Shown: one piece after another, positions 1 to 5,146 of the stretch
How positions within the stretch are numbered: the first letter of the stretch is position 1
How the letters are laid out: each line of letters begins with the position of its first letter
Assembly: GCA_947451445.1 (NCBI GenBank)
Contig: CANFZJ010000244.1
Coordinates: 1-5,146 of the forward strand
DNA length: 5,146 nt
DNA from: Comamonadaceae bacterium
Lineage (GTDB): Bacteria; Pseudomonadota; Gammaproteobacteria; Burkholderiales; Burkholderiaceae_C
Direction of reading: 5' to 3'
Translations under genes and position numbers: made by a program
The notes under the pieces: model-generated
Databases searched by the model: none
The model's input: the letters and a program-made list of their open reading frames with translations, nothing else
What the model was told of the DNA's origin: nothing

Positions 1-806
1 GCGTCGGCCAGGGGCACGGCGGCGCCGATTTTGAGCTGGCCGGGCAGGGCGGTGATCTCGCGCAGCTCGGCAGCCTGGGTCACGTCGATCACCCGGGCAA
101 AGCTTTTGTGCATCTTGGTCACCCACAGGCCCACATCGGTGCAGCCGGCCACGATTTGGGCGCTGGGGTGGGCGGCGCGGGCGGCGGTGAGCTCGGCCAG
201 CGTGGGTGGGGCGATATAAGGCAAATCGGCAAGATTGGCCTCTAGCGCACGTGGAATGAGCGCGAGTAGCTCTAATTTTTGTAGCAGATCGGTTGCATCG
301 ATTTGCACGGCGGGCAGGCTGGCCATGTGCTGTGCGGCGTCCAGAATCGGCCGGTAGCCGGTGCAGCGGCACAGGTTACCGGACAGCGCTTCCTGCGCGC
401 AGCGGCGGTCTACCGGCGCGTCCTTCTGGTACAGCGCAAACAGGCTCATCACAAACCCCGGCGTACAAAACCCGCACTGCGAGCCGTGGCACTGCACCAT
501 CGCCTCTTGCGCGGGGTGCAGGCTGCCGTCGGGTTGGGCGATATCTTCAGCCGTCCACAGCGCCATGCCGTCAATGGAATGCGCCAGGCGGATGCAGCTG
601 TTGATGGCCCGGTAGCGCAGCGCGCCGTGCTCGGCTTCGGCCAGCACCACGGTACAGGCTCCGCAGTCGCCTTCGCCGCAGCCCTCTTTGGTGCCGCAGG
701 CTTGCAGGTCTTCGCGCAGAACTTGCAGCAGGGTGCGGTCGGGCGGCACGTTGTGCAGGGTGACGGTTTGGCCGCGTCGGATGAAGCGCAGGGGGTGGTG
801 TGTCAT
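1..806 (-). CDS. xdhA: Xanthine dehydrogenase small subunit XdhA (Fe-S and FAD subunit), C-terminus off the window
   Basis: This cytoplasmic subunit carries electrons from the molybdopterin subunit (XdhB), which oxidises hypoxanthine and xanthine to urate, through two [2Fe-2S] clusters to FAD and NAD+. The 268 visible residues show a plant-ferredoxin cluster with C43, C48, C51 and C71 (GCGEGDCGAC at 42-51), then the helical second cluster with C111 and C114 (GSQCGFCTPG at 108-117) and C146 and C148 (LCRCTGYRP). The FAD-binding domain begins near residue 195, with VAGCTDVGLWVTK at 219-231. Family members run about 480-510 residues, so a little over half is present, with no stop or frameshift. 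The ATG at 806 is preferred because the family-like sequence starts directly after it; no clear ribosome site precedes it. An in-frame ATG at 851 would add 15 unconvincing residues. The interdomain linker (about 174-190) is encoded by a palindromic repeat. The gene is divergent from a purine-type ABC transporter. The family assignment is firm. Confidence 0.95.
   Translation of the reverse strand, partial: MTHHPLRFIRRGQTVTLHNVPPDRTLLQVLREDLQACGTKEGCGEGDCGACTVVLAEAEHGALRYRAINSCIRLAHSIDGMALWTAEDIAQPDGSLHPAQEAMVQCHGSQCGFCTPGFVMSLFALYQKDAPVDRRCAQEALSGNLCRCTGYRPILDAAQHMASLPAVQIDATDLLQKLELLALIPRALEANLADLPYIAPPTLAELTAARAAHPSAQIVAGCTDVGLWVTKMHKSFARVIDVTQAAELREITALPGQLKIGAAVPLAD
237..285 (-). repeat. 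Intragenic palindromic repeat copy A, encoding the XdhA interdomain linker
   Basis: Read on the minus strand from 285, this stretch aligns without gaps to plus-strand 909-949, identical at 30 of 41 positions by hand count, sharing GCTAC, AAAAT, AGCT and both GCGC blocks. It stays in the xdhA frame and encodes roughly residues 174-190, between the second Fe-S domain and the FAD domain. It contains every CTA and TTA leucine codon of the visible gene (three CTA, one TTA), where almost all other leucines are CTG. The end (GCGCTAGAGGCC) resembles, from memory, an interspersed repeat common in Comamonadaceae genomes. Being an inserted repeat rather than chance AT-rich linker is inference. Confidence 0.6.
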
Positions 807-840
807 GGTGTGTTTATTGTGGTGCACGCAAGGGCAATCC

Positions 841-907
841 TCTAGTAGCATGCTCCGTGCCGCAAAGTGGCACGGAGCATGCTGGTGTATTTCCAGTCTA
901 GTAGCAT
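841..907. repeat. 11-bp direct repeat (TCTAGTAGCAT) at 841-851 and 897-907
   Basis: TCTAGTAGCAT occurs exactly at both 841-851 and 897-907, 56 bases apart, enclosing most of the large inverted repeat. This could be a target-site duplication around a small palindromic element of about 45 bases, or two units of a local repeat family. Both copies run directly into inverted repeats, so they may instead belong to the palindromes. The direct repeat is seen; its origin is inference. Confidence 0.7.
847..883. repeat. Perfect 15-bp inverted repeat with short loop
   Basis: AGCATGCTCCGTGCC at 847-861 is exactly complementary to GGCACGGAGCATGCT at 869-883. The seven loop bases (GCAAAGT) can add one G-U and one C-G pair, leaving an AAA triloop, so RNA from either strand would form a very stable hairpin. 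No T-run follows on either strand, so it does not look like an intrinsic terminator. It lies 41 bases upstream of the xdhA start and 103 bases upstream of the transporter start. It may be an operator, an mRNA 5'-leader structure or a miniature mobile palindrome; the sequence does not decide. Confidence 0.85.
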
Positions 908-915
908 CGCTACTA
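899..915. repeat. 7-bp inverted repeat TAGTAGC-ATC-GCTACTA
   Basis: TAGTAGC at 899-905 and GCTACTA at 909-915 are perfect inverted copies around the bases ATC. The left arm is the end of the second direct-repeat copy and the right arm is the start of palindromic repeat copy B, so it may be a junction between two repeat units. It could also be a dyad bound by a regulator. Confidence 0.6.
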
Positions 916-951
916 AAATAATAGCTGCTGGCGCACGTTGTATCTGCGCCA
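909..951 (+). repeat. Intergenic palindromic repeat copy B (Comamonadaceae-like)
   Basis: This copy matches the repeat inside xdhA at 30 of 41 positions without gaps. It contains a 7-bp stem, TGGCGCA at 929-935 paired with TGCGCCA at 945-951, around a 9-base loop. The general form (GCTACTAAAAT, then ATAGCTGCTGGCGC, then an inverted GCGC arm) is what I remember of a short repeat widespread between genes in Rhodoferax, Polaromonas and Acidovorax. That match is recall, not a search. If transcribed, it would lie in the transporter operon's 5' leader. Confidence 0.6.
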
Positions 952-973
952 TACGCTTGTTTTTTATACATTT

Positions 974-978
974 GGAAG
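974..978 (+). promoter_or_regulatory. Ribosome binding site GGAAG deciding the ATPase start
   Basis: GGAAG lies 8 bases before the ATG at 987. This supports 987 over the in-frame ATGs at 867 and 879, which would add 40 and 36 residues read out of palindromic repeat DNA. Confidence 0.7.
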
Positions 979-986
979 CCCCACGC

Positions 987-2504
987 ATGGCACCAGCCCG
1001 ACTGCAACTGACGAACATCACCAAGCGTTACCCGGCTGTGGTGGCCAACAACGGCGTGTCGCTGACGGTGCAGCCCGGCGAGGCGCACGCGGTGCTGGGT
1101 GAAAACGGCGCGGGCAAGTCCACGCTGATGAAGATCATCTACGGCTCGGTCAAACCCGACGAGGGCACGGTGCTGTTCGACGGCCAGCCCGTCACCATCC
1201 GCAACCCGCAGGAGGCGCGGGCGCTGGGTATCAGCATGGTGTTCCAGCATTTCAGCCTGTTCGACACCCTGACCGTGGCCGAAAACGTGTGGCTGGGGCT
1301 GGACAAAAGCCTGACCCTGGCCGAGGTGACCCAGCGCGTGACCGCCAAGGCCAGCGCCTACGGGCTGGACATCGACCCCCAGCGCCCGGTGCACACCCTG
1401 AGCGTGGGCGAGATGCAGCGGGTCGAAATCATCCGCGCGCTGCTGACCAACCCCAAACTGTTGATTCTGGATGAGCCCACCTCGGTGCTGACGCCGCAGG
1501 CGGTGGAGAAGCTGTTTGTGGTGCTGAAGCAGCTGGTGTCCGAGGGCTGCAGCATCCTCTACATCAGCCACAAGCTGCATGAAATCCGCGAACTCTGCAC
1601 GGCCTGCACGGTGCTGCGTGGCGGCAAGCTCACGGGGGTGTGCAACCCGTCGCAAGAGTCCAACGCCTCGTTGAGCCGCCTGATGATCGGCGCCGAGCCG
1701 CCTGCGCTGCAGCACCGCGAAGCCCAAACCGGCGCCACCGTGCTGGCGGTGAATGACCTGCGGCTGCCCCGGTCCGACCCGTTTGGCGTAGACCTGGACG
1801 GCATCCAGCTGGAGGTGCGGGCGGGCGAGGTGGTCGGCATTGCCGGGGTCTCGGGCAACGGCCAGCGCGAGCTGTTGTACGCCTTGTCGGGCGAAGACGT
1901 GCGTGCCGCGCCCGGCATGGTGCAGGTGTTTGGCCAACCGGTGGGTCAGCTAGGGCCCCAGCAGCGCCGCGCCCTGGGCGTGCATTTTGTGCCCGAAGAA
2001 CGGCTGGGCCGGGGCGCGGTGCCCACGGTGGGGCTGGCGCACAACCTGATGCTGACGCGCTCGGACGCCATAGCTGCCAGCGGCTGGATCCAGGTGGGCA
2101 AACTGCACACCCAGGCCCTGGGCATCATTGACCGCTTCAAGGTCAAAACCGGCGGGCCGAACGCAGCAGCCAAGTCGCTCAGCGGCGGTAACTTGCAGAA
2201 ATTCATCGTGGGCCGCGAGATCGACGCGAAGCCGAAGCTGCTGATCGTCTCGCAACCCACCTGGGGTGTGGACGTGGGCGCGGCGGCGCAGATCCGTGGC
2301 GAGATTCTGGCCCTGCGCGACGCGGGCTGCGCGGTGCTGGTGGTCAGCGAAGAGCTGGACGAATTGTTTGAACTGTGCGACCGGCTCCACGTGGTGGCCA
2401 AGGGGCGGCTGTCGCCGTCGGTCGCGCGTGCCCAGGCCACGGTGGCCCAGATTGGAGAATGGATGAGTGGTTTGTGGAATGACGCCGGGGTGGAACATGC
2501 TTAA
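987..2504 (+). CDS. ABC transporter ATP-binding protein, double-domain, BMP/nucleoside family (NupO/YufO-like)
   Basis: This 505-residue cytoplasmic ATPase has two fused nucleotide-binding domains, as in sugar importers such as RbsA and in nucleoside importers. Domain 1 is intact: Walker A GENGAGKST (38-46), Q-loop Q87, signature LSVGE (138-142), Walker B LLILDEP (158-164) and switch histidine H195. Domain 2 (about 250-495) is degenerate: GVSGNGQRE (287-295) lacks the Walker A lysine, the Walker B region reads LLIVSQPTWGVDVG (418-431) with Ser and Gln in place of Asp and Glu, and there is SEE (454-456) instead of a switch histidine. The signature LSGGN (398-402) remains. This asymmetry is usual in the family, so one catalytic site probably drives transport. 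Length is normal. The ATG at 987 is chosen because the domain begins at once and GGAAG precedes it. It is the first operon gene and overlaps the next by 8 bases. The family is certain; the purine substrate is inferred. Confidence 0.95.
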   Translation: MAPARLQLTNITKRYPAVVANNGVSLTVQPGEAHAVLGENGAGKSTLMKIIYGSVKPDEGTVLFDGQPVTIRNPQEARALGISMVFQHFSLFDTLTVAENVWLGLDKSLTLAEVTQRVTAKASAYGLDIDPQRPVHTLSVGEMQRVEIIRALLTNPKLLILDEPTSVLTPQAVEKLFVVLKQLVSEGCSILYISHKLHEIRELCTACTVLRGGKLTGVCNPSQESNASLSRLMIGAEPPALQHREAQTGATVLAVNDLRLPRSDPFGVDLDGIQLEVRAGEVVGIAGVSGNGQRELLYALSGEDVRAAPGMVQVFGQPVGQLGPQQRRALGVHFVPEERLGRGAVPTVGLAHNLMLTRSDAIAASGWIQVGKLHTQALGIIDRFKVKTGGPNAAAKSLSGGNLQKFIVGREIDAKPKLLIVSQPTWGVDVGAAAQIRGEILALRDAGCAVLVVSEELDELFELCDRLHVVAKGRLSPSVARAQATVAQIGEWMSGLWNDAGVEHA

Positions 2505-3558
2505 GTTAGAACCCCGCCCCCAGCCGTCCAAACTCTGGGGCTACGGCTCGCCCATCCTGGCGCTGCTGGTCACGGTGCTGATCGGCGTGGCTTTGTTCAT
2601 GGCCCTGGGCAAAGACCCGGTCAAAGGTCTGCTGGTGTTCTTTTGGGAGCCCATCAAAACCCCTTACGCGCTGGGCGAGCTGATGGTCAAGGCTACGCCG
2701 TTGCTGATCATCGCGCTGGGCCTGGCGGTGTGCTTTCGCTCCAACGTGTGGAACATCGGGGCCGAGGGCCAGTATTTGATGGGTGCGGTGTTTGCCAGTG
2801 GCGTGGCGCTGCTGGCCGACAAAAGCACCGGTGGCTGGATCGTGCTGCCGATTTTGCTGGCCGGGGTGCTGGGCGGCATGCTGTGGGGCGGGTTGACGGC
2901 ACTGCTGCGCGACAGGTTCAACGCCAGCGAAATTCTGGTCAGCCTGATGCTGGTCTACGTGGCGACCATGGTTTTGAGCTACCTGGTCTACGGCCCGTGG
3001 AAAGACCCGCTGGGTTACAACTTTCCGCAGACCAAGATGTTCGACGCGGTGACCAAGATCCCGCGCCTGTTCAGCGGCTCGCGGGTCAGTATCGGGCTGC
3101 CGATGGCGCTGGCCGGGGCGCTAGCGCTGTGGGTGTTTTTGTTCCGCACCCGGGCCGGGTTTGCCCAGCAGGTGGGCGGGCTGGCCCCGGCTGCGGCACG
3201 TTACGCCGGGTTTTCATCGCGCCGGGCGCTGTGGATTGCGCTGCTGGTGTCGGGCGGCGCGGCGGGTCTGGCCGGTGCGCTGGAGGTGGCCGGGCCGATC
3301 GGCCAGCTCACGCCCTACGTGCCTGCAGGCTACGGCTTTGCGGCCATCATCGTCGCCTTTGTGGGGCGGCTGCACCCGGTGGGCATGGTGTTCTCTGCCG
3401 TGCTGATGAGCATGTTCTACATCGGCGGTGAGCTGGCGCAGTCGCGCCTGGGCTTGCCCAAGTCGCTGACCGGGGTGTTCCAGGGCTTGCTGCTGTTCAG
3501 CCTGCTGGCTTGCGACACCCTGATTGTTTACCGCGTCCGTTTCAGAAAGGGGGCGTGA
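2497..3558 (+). CDS. ABC transporter permease 1 (BPD_transp_2 family, NupP/YufP-like)
   Basis: This is one of two inner-membrane channel subunits. The 353 residues contain about nine to ten hydrophobic segments (roughly 17-38, 66-80, 92-107, 113-136, 143-165, 198-216, 245-265, 277-290, 294-312 and 325-345). The family motif FRSNVWNIGAEGQ (80-92) follows the second segment. The cytoplasmic loop FRTRAGFAQQVGG...AARYAGFSSRRA (216-244) is the likely contact with the ATPase. The ATG at 2497 is preferred: its first bases, ATGCTTAA, contain the ATPase stop, giving an 8-base overlap typical of translational coupling, and GGGGTGGA precedes it. A GTG at 2467 and an ATG at 2479 are in frame but would add residues unlike the family's usual N-terminus. 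The length fits this family, whose first permease is usually the longer one. The family is firm; substrate is inferred from neighbours. Confidence 0.94.
   Translation: MLKLEPRPQPSKLWGYGSPILALLVTVLIGVALFMALGKDPVKGLLVFFWEPIKTPYALGELMVKATPLLIIALGLAVCFRSNVWNIGAEGQYLMGAVFASGVALLADKSTGGWIVLPILLAGVLGGMLWGGLTALLRDRFNASEILVSLMLVYVATMVLSYLVYGPWKDPLGYNFPQTKMFDAVTKIPRLFSGSRVSIGLPMALAGALALWVFLFRTRAGFAQQVGGLAPAAARYAGFSSRRALWIALLVSGGAAGLAGALEVAGPIGQLTPYVPAGYGFAAIIVAFVGRLHPVGMVFSAVLMSMFYIGGELAQSRLGLPKSLTGVFQGLLLFSLLACDTLIVYRVRFRKGA
3545..3553 (+). promoter_or_regulatory. Ribosome binding site GAAAGGGGG for permease 2
   Basis: This purine-rich run ends 4 bases before the ATG at 3558 and lies inside the last codons of permease 1. 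It fixes the start at 3558 rather than the in-frame ATG at 3510. Confidence 0.65.
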
Positions 3559-4478
3559 TGGAATCGTATGCCTTGTTATTTGCCGCCACGCTGAGCGCGG
3601 GCACGGTGCTGGCGCTGGCGGCGCTGGGCCTGCTGGTCAACGAAAAAGCCGGGGTCGTCAACCTGGGGGCTGAGGGCATGATGCTGTGCGCGGCGGTTGC
3701 GGGCTACGCCACCGTGGTCCACACCGGCAGCGACTGGCTGGGTTTTGCGGCGGGCATGGGCGCCGGGGCGTTGCTGGCGGCGCTGTTTGGCGTGTTGGTG
3801 ATTTGGCTCAACACCAACCAGTACGCCACCGGGCTGGCGCTGAGTTTGTTTGGCGCGGGCTTTTCGGCATTTGTGGGGCTGCCGTATGTGCAGGCCAAGC
3901 TGCCGGACCGGGCGCAGTTTTCCATTCCGCTGCTGGGCGATATTCCGCTGGTCGGCCCGGCGCTGTTCCGCCAGCACCCGCTGGTGTACGTGGCGATGGC
4001 ACTGGTGGCGGGCCTGGTCTGGTTTTTGTACCGCACCCGCAGCGGGCTGGTGCTGCGCTCGGTGGGCGAGTCGCCCGAGTCGGCGCATGCGCTGGGCTAC
4101 CCGGTGCGGCGCATCCGCTTCATGGCGGTGGTGGTGGGCGGCGCGCTGTGCGGGCTGGCCGGGGCCTATATCTCGCTGGTCTACACCCCTCTGTGGGTGG
4201 AGGGCATGGTGGCGGGCAAGGGCTGGATTGCGCTGGCGCTGACCACTTTTGCCACCTGGCGGCCGCTGCGCGTGCTGCTGGGGGCCTACCTGTTTGGTGG
4301 CGTGACCATGCTGCAGTTTCACCTGCAAAGCGTGGGCGTCGATGTACCCAGCCAGCTACTGAGCATGCTGCCGTATGTGGCTACCATCGTGGTGTTGGCG
4401 CTGATTTCGCGCAATCCGGCCTGGATTCGCATCAACATGCCTGCGTCCCTCGGAAAACCTTTTTACCCCGGTTCTTGA
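3558..4478 (+). CDS. ABC transporter permease 2 (BPD_transp_2 family, NupQ/YufQ-like)
   Basis: This second inner-membrane channel subunit is expected to pair with permease 1. Its 306 residues include about eight to nine hydrophobic segments (roughly 5-27, 40-56, 60-83, 91-108, 141-157, 188-210, 221-233, 237-252 and 268-284). The motif NEKAGVVNLGAEGMML (28-43) matches the NIGAEGQ block of permease 1. The cytoplasmic loop YRTRSGLVLRSVGESP (158-173) followed by ALGYPVRRIR is the probable coupling site for the ATPase. The start ATG shares its A with the permease 1 stop (TGATG, 1-base overlap), indicating translational coupling, and a strong purine-rich site precedes it. Length is normal for the shorter permease of this transporter type. 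Nothing is broken or missing. Confidence 0.95.
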   Translation: MESYALLFAATLSAGTVLALAALGLLVNEKAGVVNLGAEGMMLCAAVAGYATVVHTGSDWLGFAAGMGAGALLAALFGVLVIWLNTNQYATGLALSLFGAGFSAFVGLPYVQAKLPDRAQFSIPLLGDIPLVGPALFRQHPLVYVAMALVAGLVWFLYRTRSGLVLRSVGESPESAHALGYPVRRIRFMAVVVGGALCGLAGAYISLVYTPLWVEGMVAGKGWIALALTTFATWRPLRVLLGAYLFGGVTMLQFHLQSVGVDVPSQLLSMLPYVATIVVLALISRNPAWIRINMPASLGKPFYPGS

Positions 4479-4499
4479 AGAGCCATTTTTTTCAACCTT

Positions 4500-4504
4500 G
4501 AAAG
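4500..4504 (+). promoter_or_regulatory. Weak ribosome binding site GAAAG for the BMP lipoprotein
   Basis: GAAAG lies 9 bases before the ATG at 4514. It is the only purine-rich stretch close to this start in the 35-base gap after permease 2. A T-run at 4486-4492 in the same gap is not preceded by a GC-rich stem, so no terminator separates the genes. Confidence 0.4.
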
Positions 4505-4513
4505 TGCATCCAC

Positions 4514-5146
4514 ATGACTGACTTGAAGAAACGCACCCTGATCCAACTCGCCGCTGCATCCGCCGTGGCGGCGGCCCTGGTGGGCTGTGGCAAGAAGGAA
4601 GAACCGGCTCCCACGCCAGCAGCGGCCCCTGCGTCCGCACCTGCGGCCGAAGCCGCCCCGGCCAAGCCCGAGCCGTTGAAGATTGCGTTTGCCTACGTCG
4701 GCCCGGTCGGCGACGGTGGCTGGTCGTTTGCCCACGACAACGGCCGCAAGGCGCTGGAAAAAGAACTCGGCGACAAGATCAGCACCAGTTTTGTGGAAAG
4801 CGTGCCCGAGTCGGCCGACGCCGAGCGCGTGCTGCGCGACATGGTGGGCCAGGGCAACAAGCTGATCTTTGGCACCACCTTTGGCTACATGGAGTCCATG
4901 CTCAAAGTGGCCGCCGACAGCAAGGACGTGAAGTTTGAGCACGCCACCGGCTTCAAGACCGCCGACAACATGGCCACCTACGACAGCCGCACCTACGAAG
5001 GCGCGTACATGGCCGGTGTGATCGCGGGCAAGATGACCAAGAGCAACACGCTGGGCGTGGTCGGCTCGGTGCCGATTCCCGAAGTCATTCGCAACATCAA
5101 CAGCTTTACCCTGGGCGCGCAAAGCGTCAACCCCAAGATCAAGACC
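4514..5146 (+). CDS. BMP family ABC transporter substrate-binding lipoprotein, C-terminus off the window
   Basis: This is the periplasmic receptor of the transporter; characterised BMP/PnrA relatives bind purine nucleosides, and some are reported with nucleobases. The 211 visible residues begin with a lipoprotein signal peptide: KKR at 5-7, a hydrophobic stretch, and the lipobox LVGC (22-25) with C25 as lipidated residue. A flexible Ala/Pro-rich tether follows (about 31-54). The BMP fold starts at LKIAFAYVGPVGDGGWSFAH (55-74); the aromatic W70 and F72 area and D75 are candidates for ligand contacts. Later family-like blocks are TYEGAYMAGVIAGKMT (160-175) and VVGSVPIPEVIRNINSF (182-198). Full-length relatives have roughly 360-390 residues, so about half is shown and no stop occurs before the edge. 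It is the fourth operon gene, 35 bases after permease 2. The family is firm; ligand specificity is inferred from xdhA alongside. Confidence 0.94.
   Translation, partial: MTDLKKRTLIQLAAASAVAAALVGCGKKEEPAPTPAAAPASAPAAEAAPAKPEPLKIAFAYVGPVGDGGWSFAHDNGRKALEKELGDKISTSFVESVPESADAERVLRDMVGQGNKLIFGTTFGYMESMLKVAADSKDVKFEHATGFKTADNMATYDSRTYEGAYMAGVIAGKMTKSNTLGVVGSVPIPEVIRNINSFTLGAQSVNPKIKT

Larger units (their letters stand above)
807..986. promoter_or_regulatory. Divergent intergenic region between xdhA and the ABC transporter operon
   Basis: These 180 bases must hold the promoters of both the leftward xdhA and the rightward transporter operon. I see several symmetric elements, entered separately: a perfect 15-bp inverted repeat at 847-883, a 7-bp inverted repeat at 899-915 and a degenerate palindromic repeat at 909-951. 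The DNA is more AT-rich than the genes, notably 911-923 and 960-973. Possible -10 boxes are TATACA at 965-970 (plus) and TATTAT, the complement of 918-923 (minus), but neither has a good -35 at normal spacing, so I do not call a promoter. No transcription factor operator or riboswitch was recognised. The region is regulatory by position only. Confidence 0.6.

Noticed and set aside
847..896. Hairpin at 847-883 as an intrinsic terminator
   Set aside because: No T-run follows the stem on either strand, and it lies upstream of both genes, where a terminator would not be expected except as an attenuator.
867..986. Longer ATPase start at 867 adding 40 residues
   Set aside because: The extension is read from palindromic repeat DNA and does not resemble the family; the ATG at 987 has a well-placed GGAAG and is followed at once by the domain.
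807..986. A purine or xanthine riboswitch in the leader of either gene
   Set aside because: Context makes it plausible, but I could not recognise any known aptamer consensus. A covariance-model search of Rfam over this region would be decisive.
2232..2277. Missing Walker lysine and catalytic acidic residues in the second ATPase domain as a sign of decay
   Set aside because: A degenerate second site is common in this double-domain family, and the frame is intact with a normal length.
2467..2496. GTG at 2467 or ATG at 2479 as the start of permease 1
   Set aside because: Both would lengthen the overlap with the ATPase; ATG 2497 gives the usual short stop-start overlap and a normal N-terminus.
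3576..4328. Long minus-strand open frame of 250 codons opposite permease 2
   Set aside because: It is a shadow frame of high-GC coding DNA; the product is rich in His, Gln and Arg with no recognisable domain, while the plus strand encodes a clear permease.
3686..4501. Plus-strand open frame of 271 codons overlapping permease 2 in another frame
   Set aside because: It is Gly/Ala/Arg-rich with no family features, another high-GC shadow.
4479..4513. Terminator or internal promoter between permease 2 and the BMP gene
   Set aside because: The 35-base gap has a short T-run but no GC-rich stem before it and no clear -35/-10 pair.
4463..5122. Minus-strand open frame of 219 codons opposite the BMP gene
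   Set aside because: It has low-complexity composition typical of an antisense shadow; the plus strand encodes a clear lipoprotein receptor.

Overview
The window is high-GC DNA with strong CTG/GCC codon preference. Protein style and an interspersed repeat that I associate from memory with Rhodoferax, Polaromonas and Acidovorax suggest a betaproteobacterium of the Burkholderiales, probably Comamonadaceae. This placement is inference and was not tested by a search.

Layout: positions 1-806 (minus strand) hold the N-terminal 268 residues of a xanthine dehydrogenase small subunit, XdhA, with both [2Fe-2S] cluster motifs and the start of the FAD domain; its C-terminus lies beyond the left edge. 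Positions 807-986 are a divergent intergenic region packed with palindromes. From 987 to the right edge runs a plus-strand ABC transporter operon of the BMP/nucleoside type: a double-domain ATPase (987-2504), two inner-membrane permeases (2497-3558 and 3558-4478) and a lipoprotein substrate-binding protein (4514 to beyond the right edge). The first three genes overlap by 8 and 1 bases, and the fourth follows after 35 bases, so they are almost certainly co-transcribed.

How they work together: the BMP lipoprotein would capture a purine nucleoside or nucleobase in the periplasm, the two permeases form the channel, and the ATPase drives import. The divergent xanthine dehydrogenase oxidises hypoxanthine and xanthine to urate. 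The locus therefore reads as a purine uptake and catabolism module; the exact substrate cannot be fixed from sequence.

The most unusual signal is repetitive DNA. A roughly 41-base palindromic repeat occurs twice: once between the divergent genes (909-951) and once inside the xdhA coding frame (237-285), where it encodes the linker between the iron-sulfur and FAD domains and holds nearly all of the gene's atypical leucine codons. The intergenic region also has a perfect 15-bp inverted repeat (847-883) bordered by an 11-bp direct repeat.
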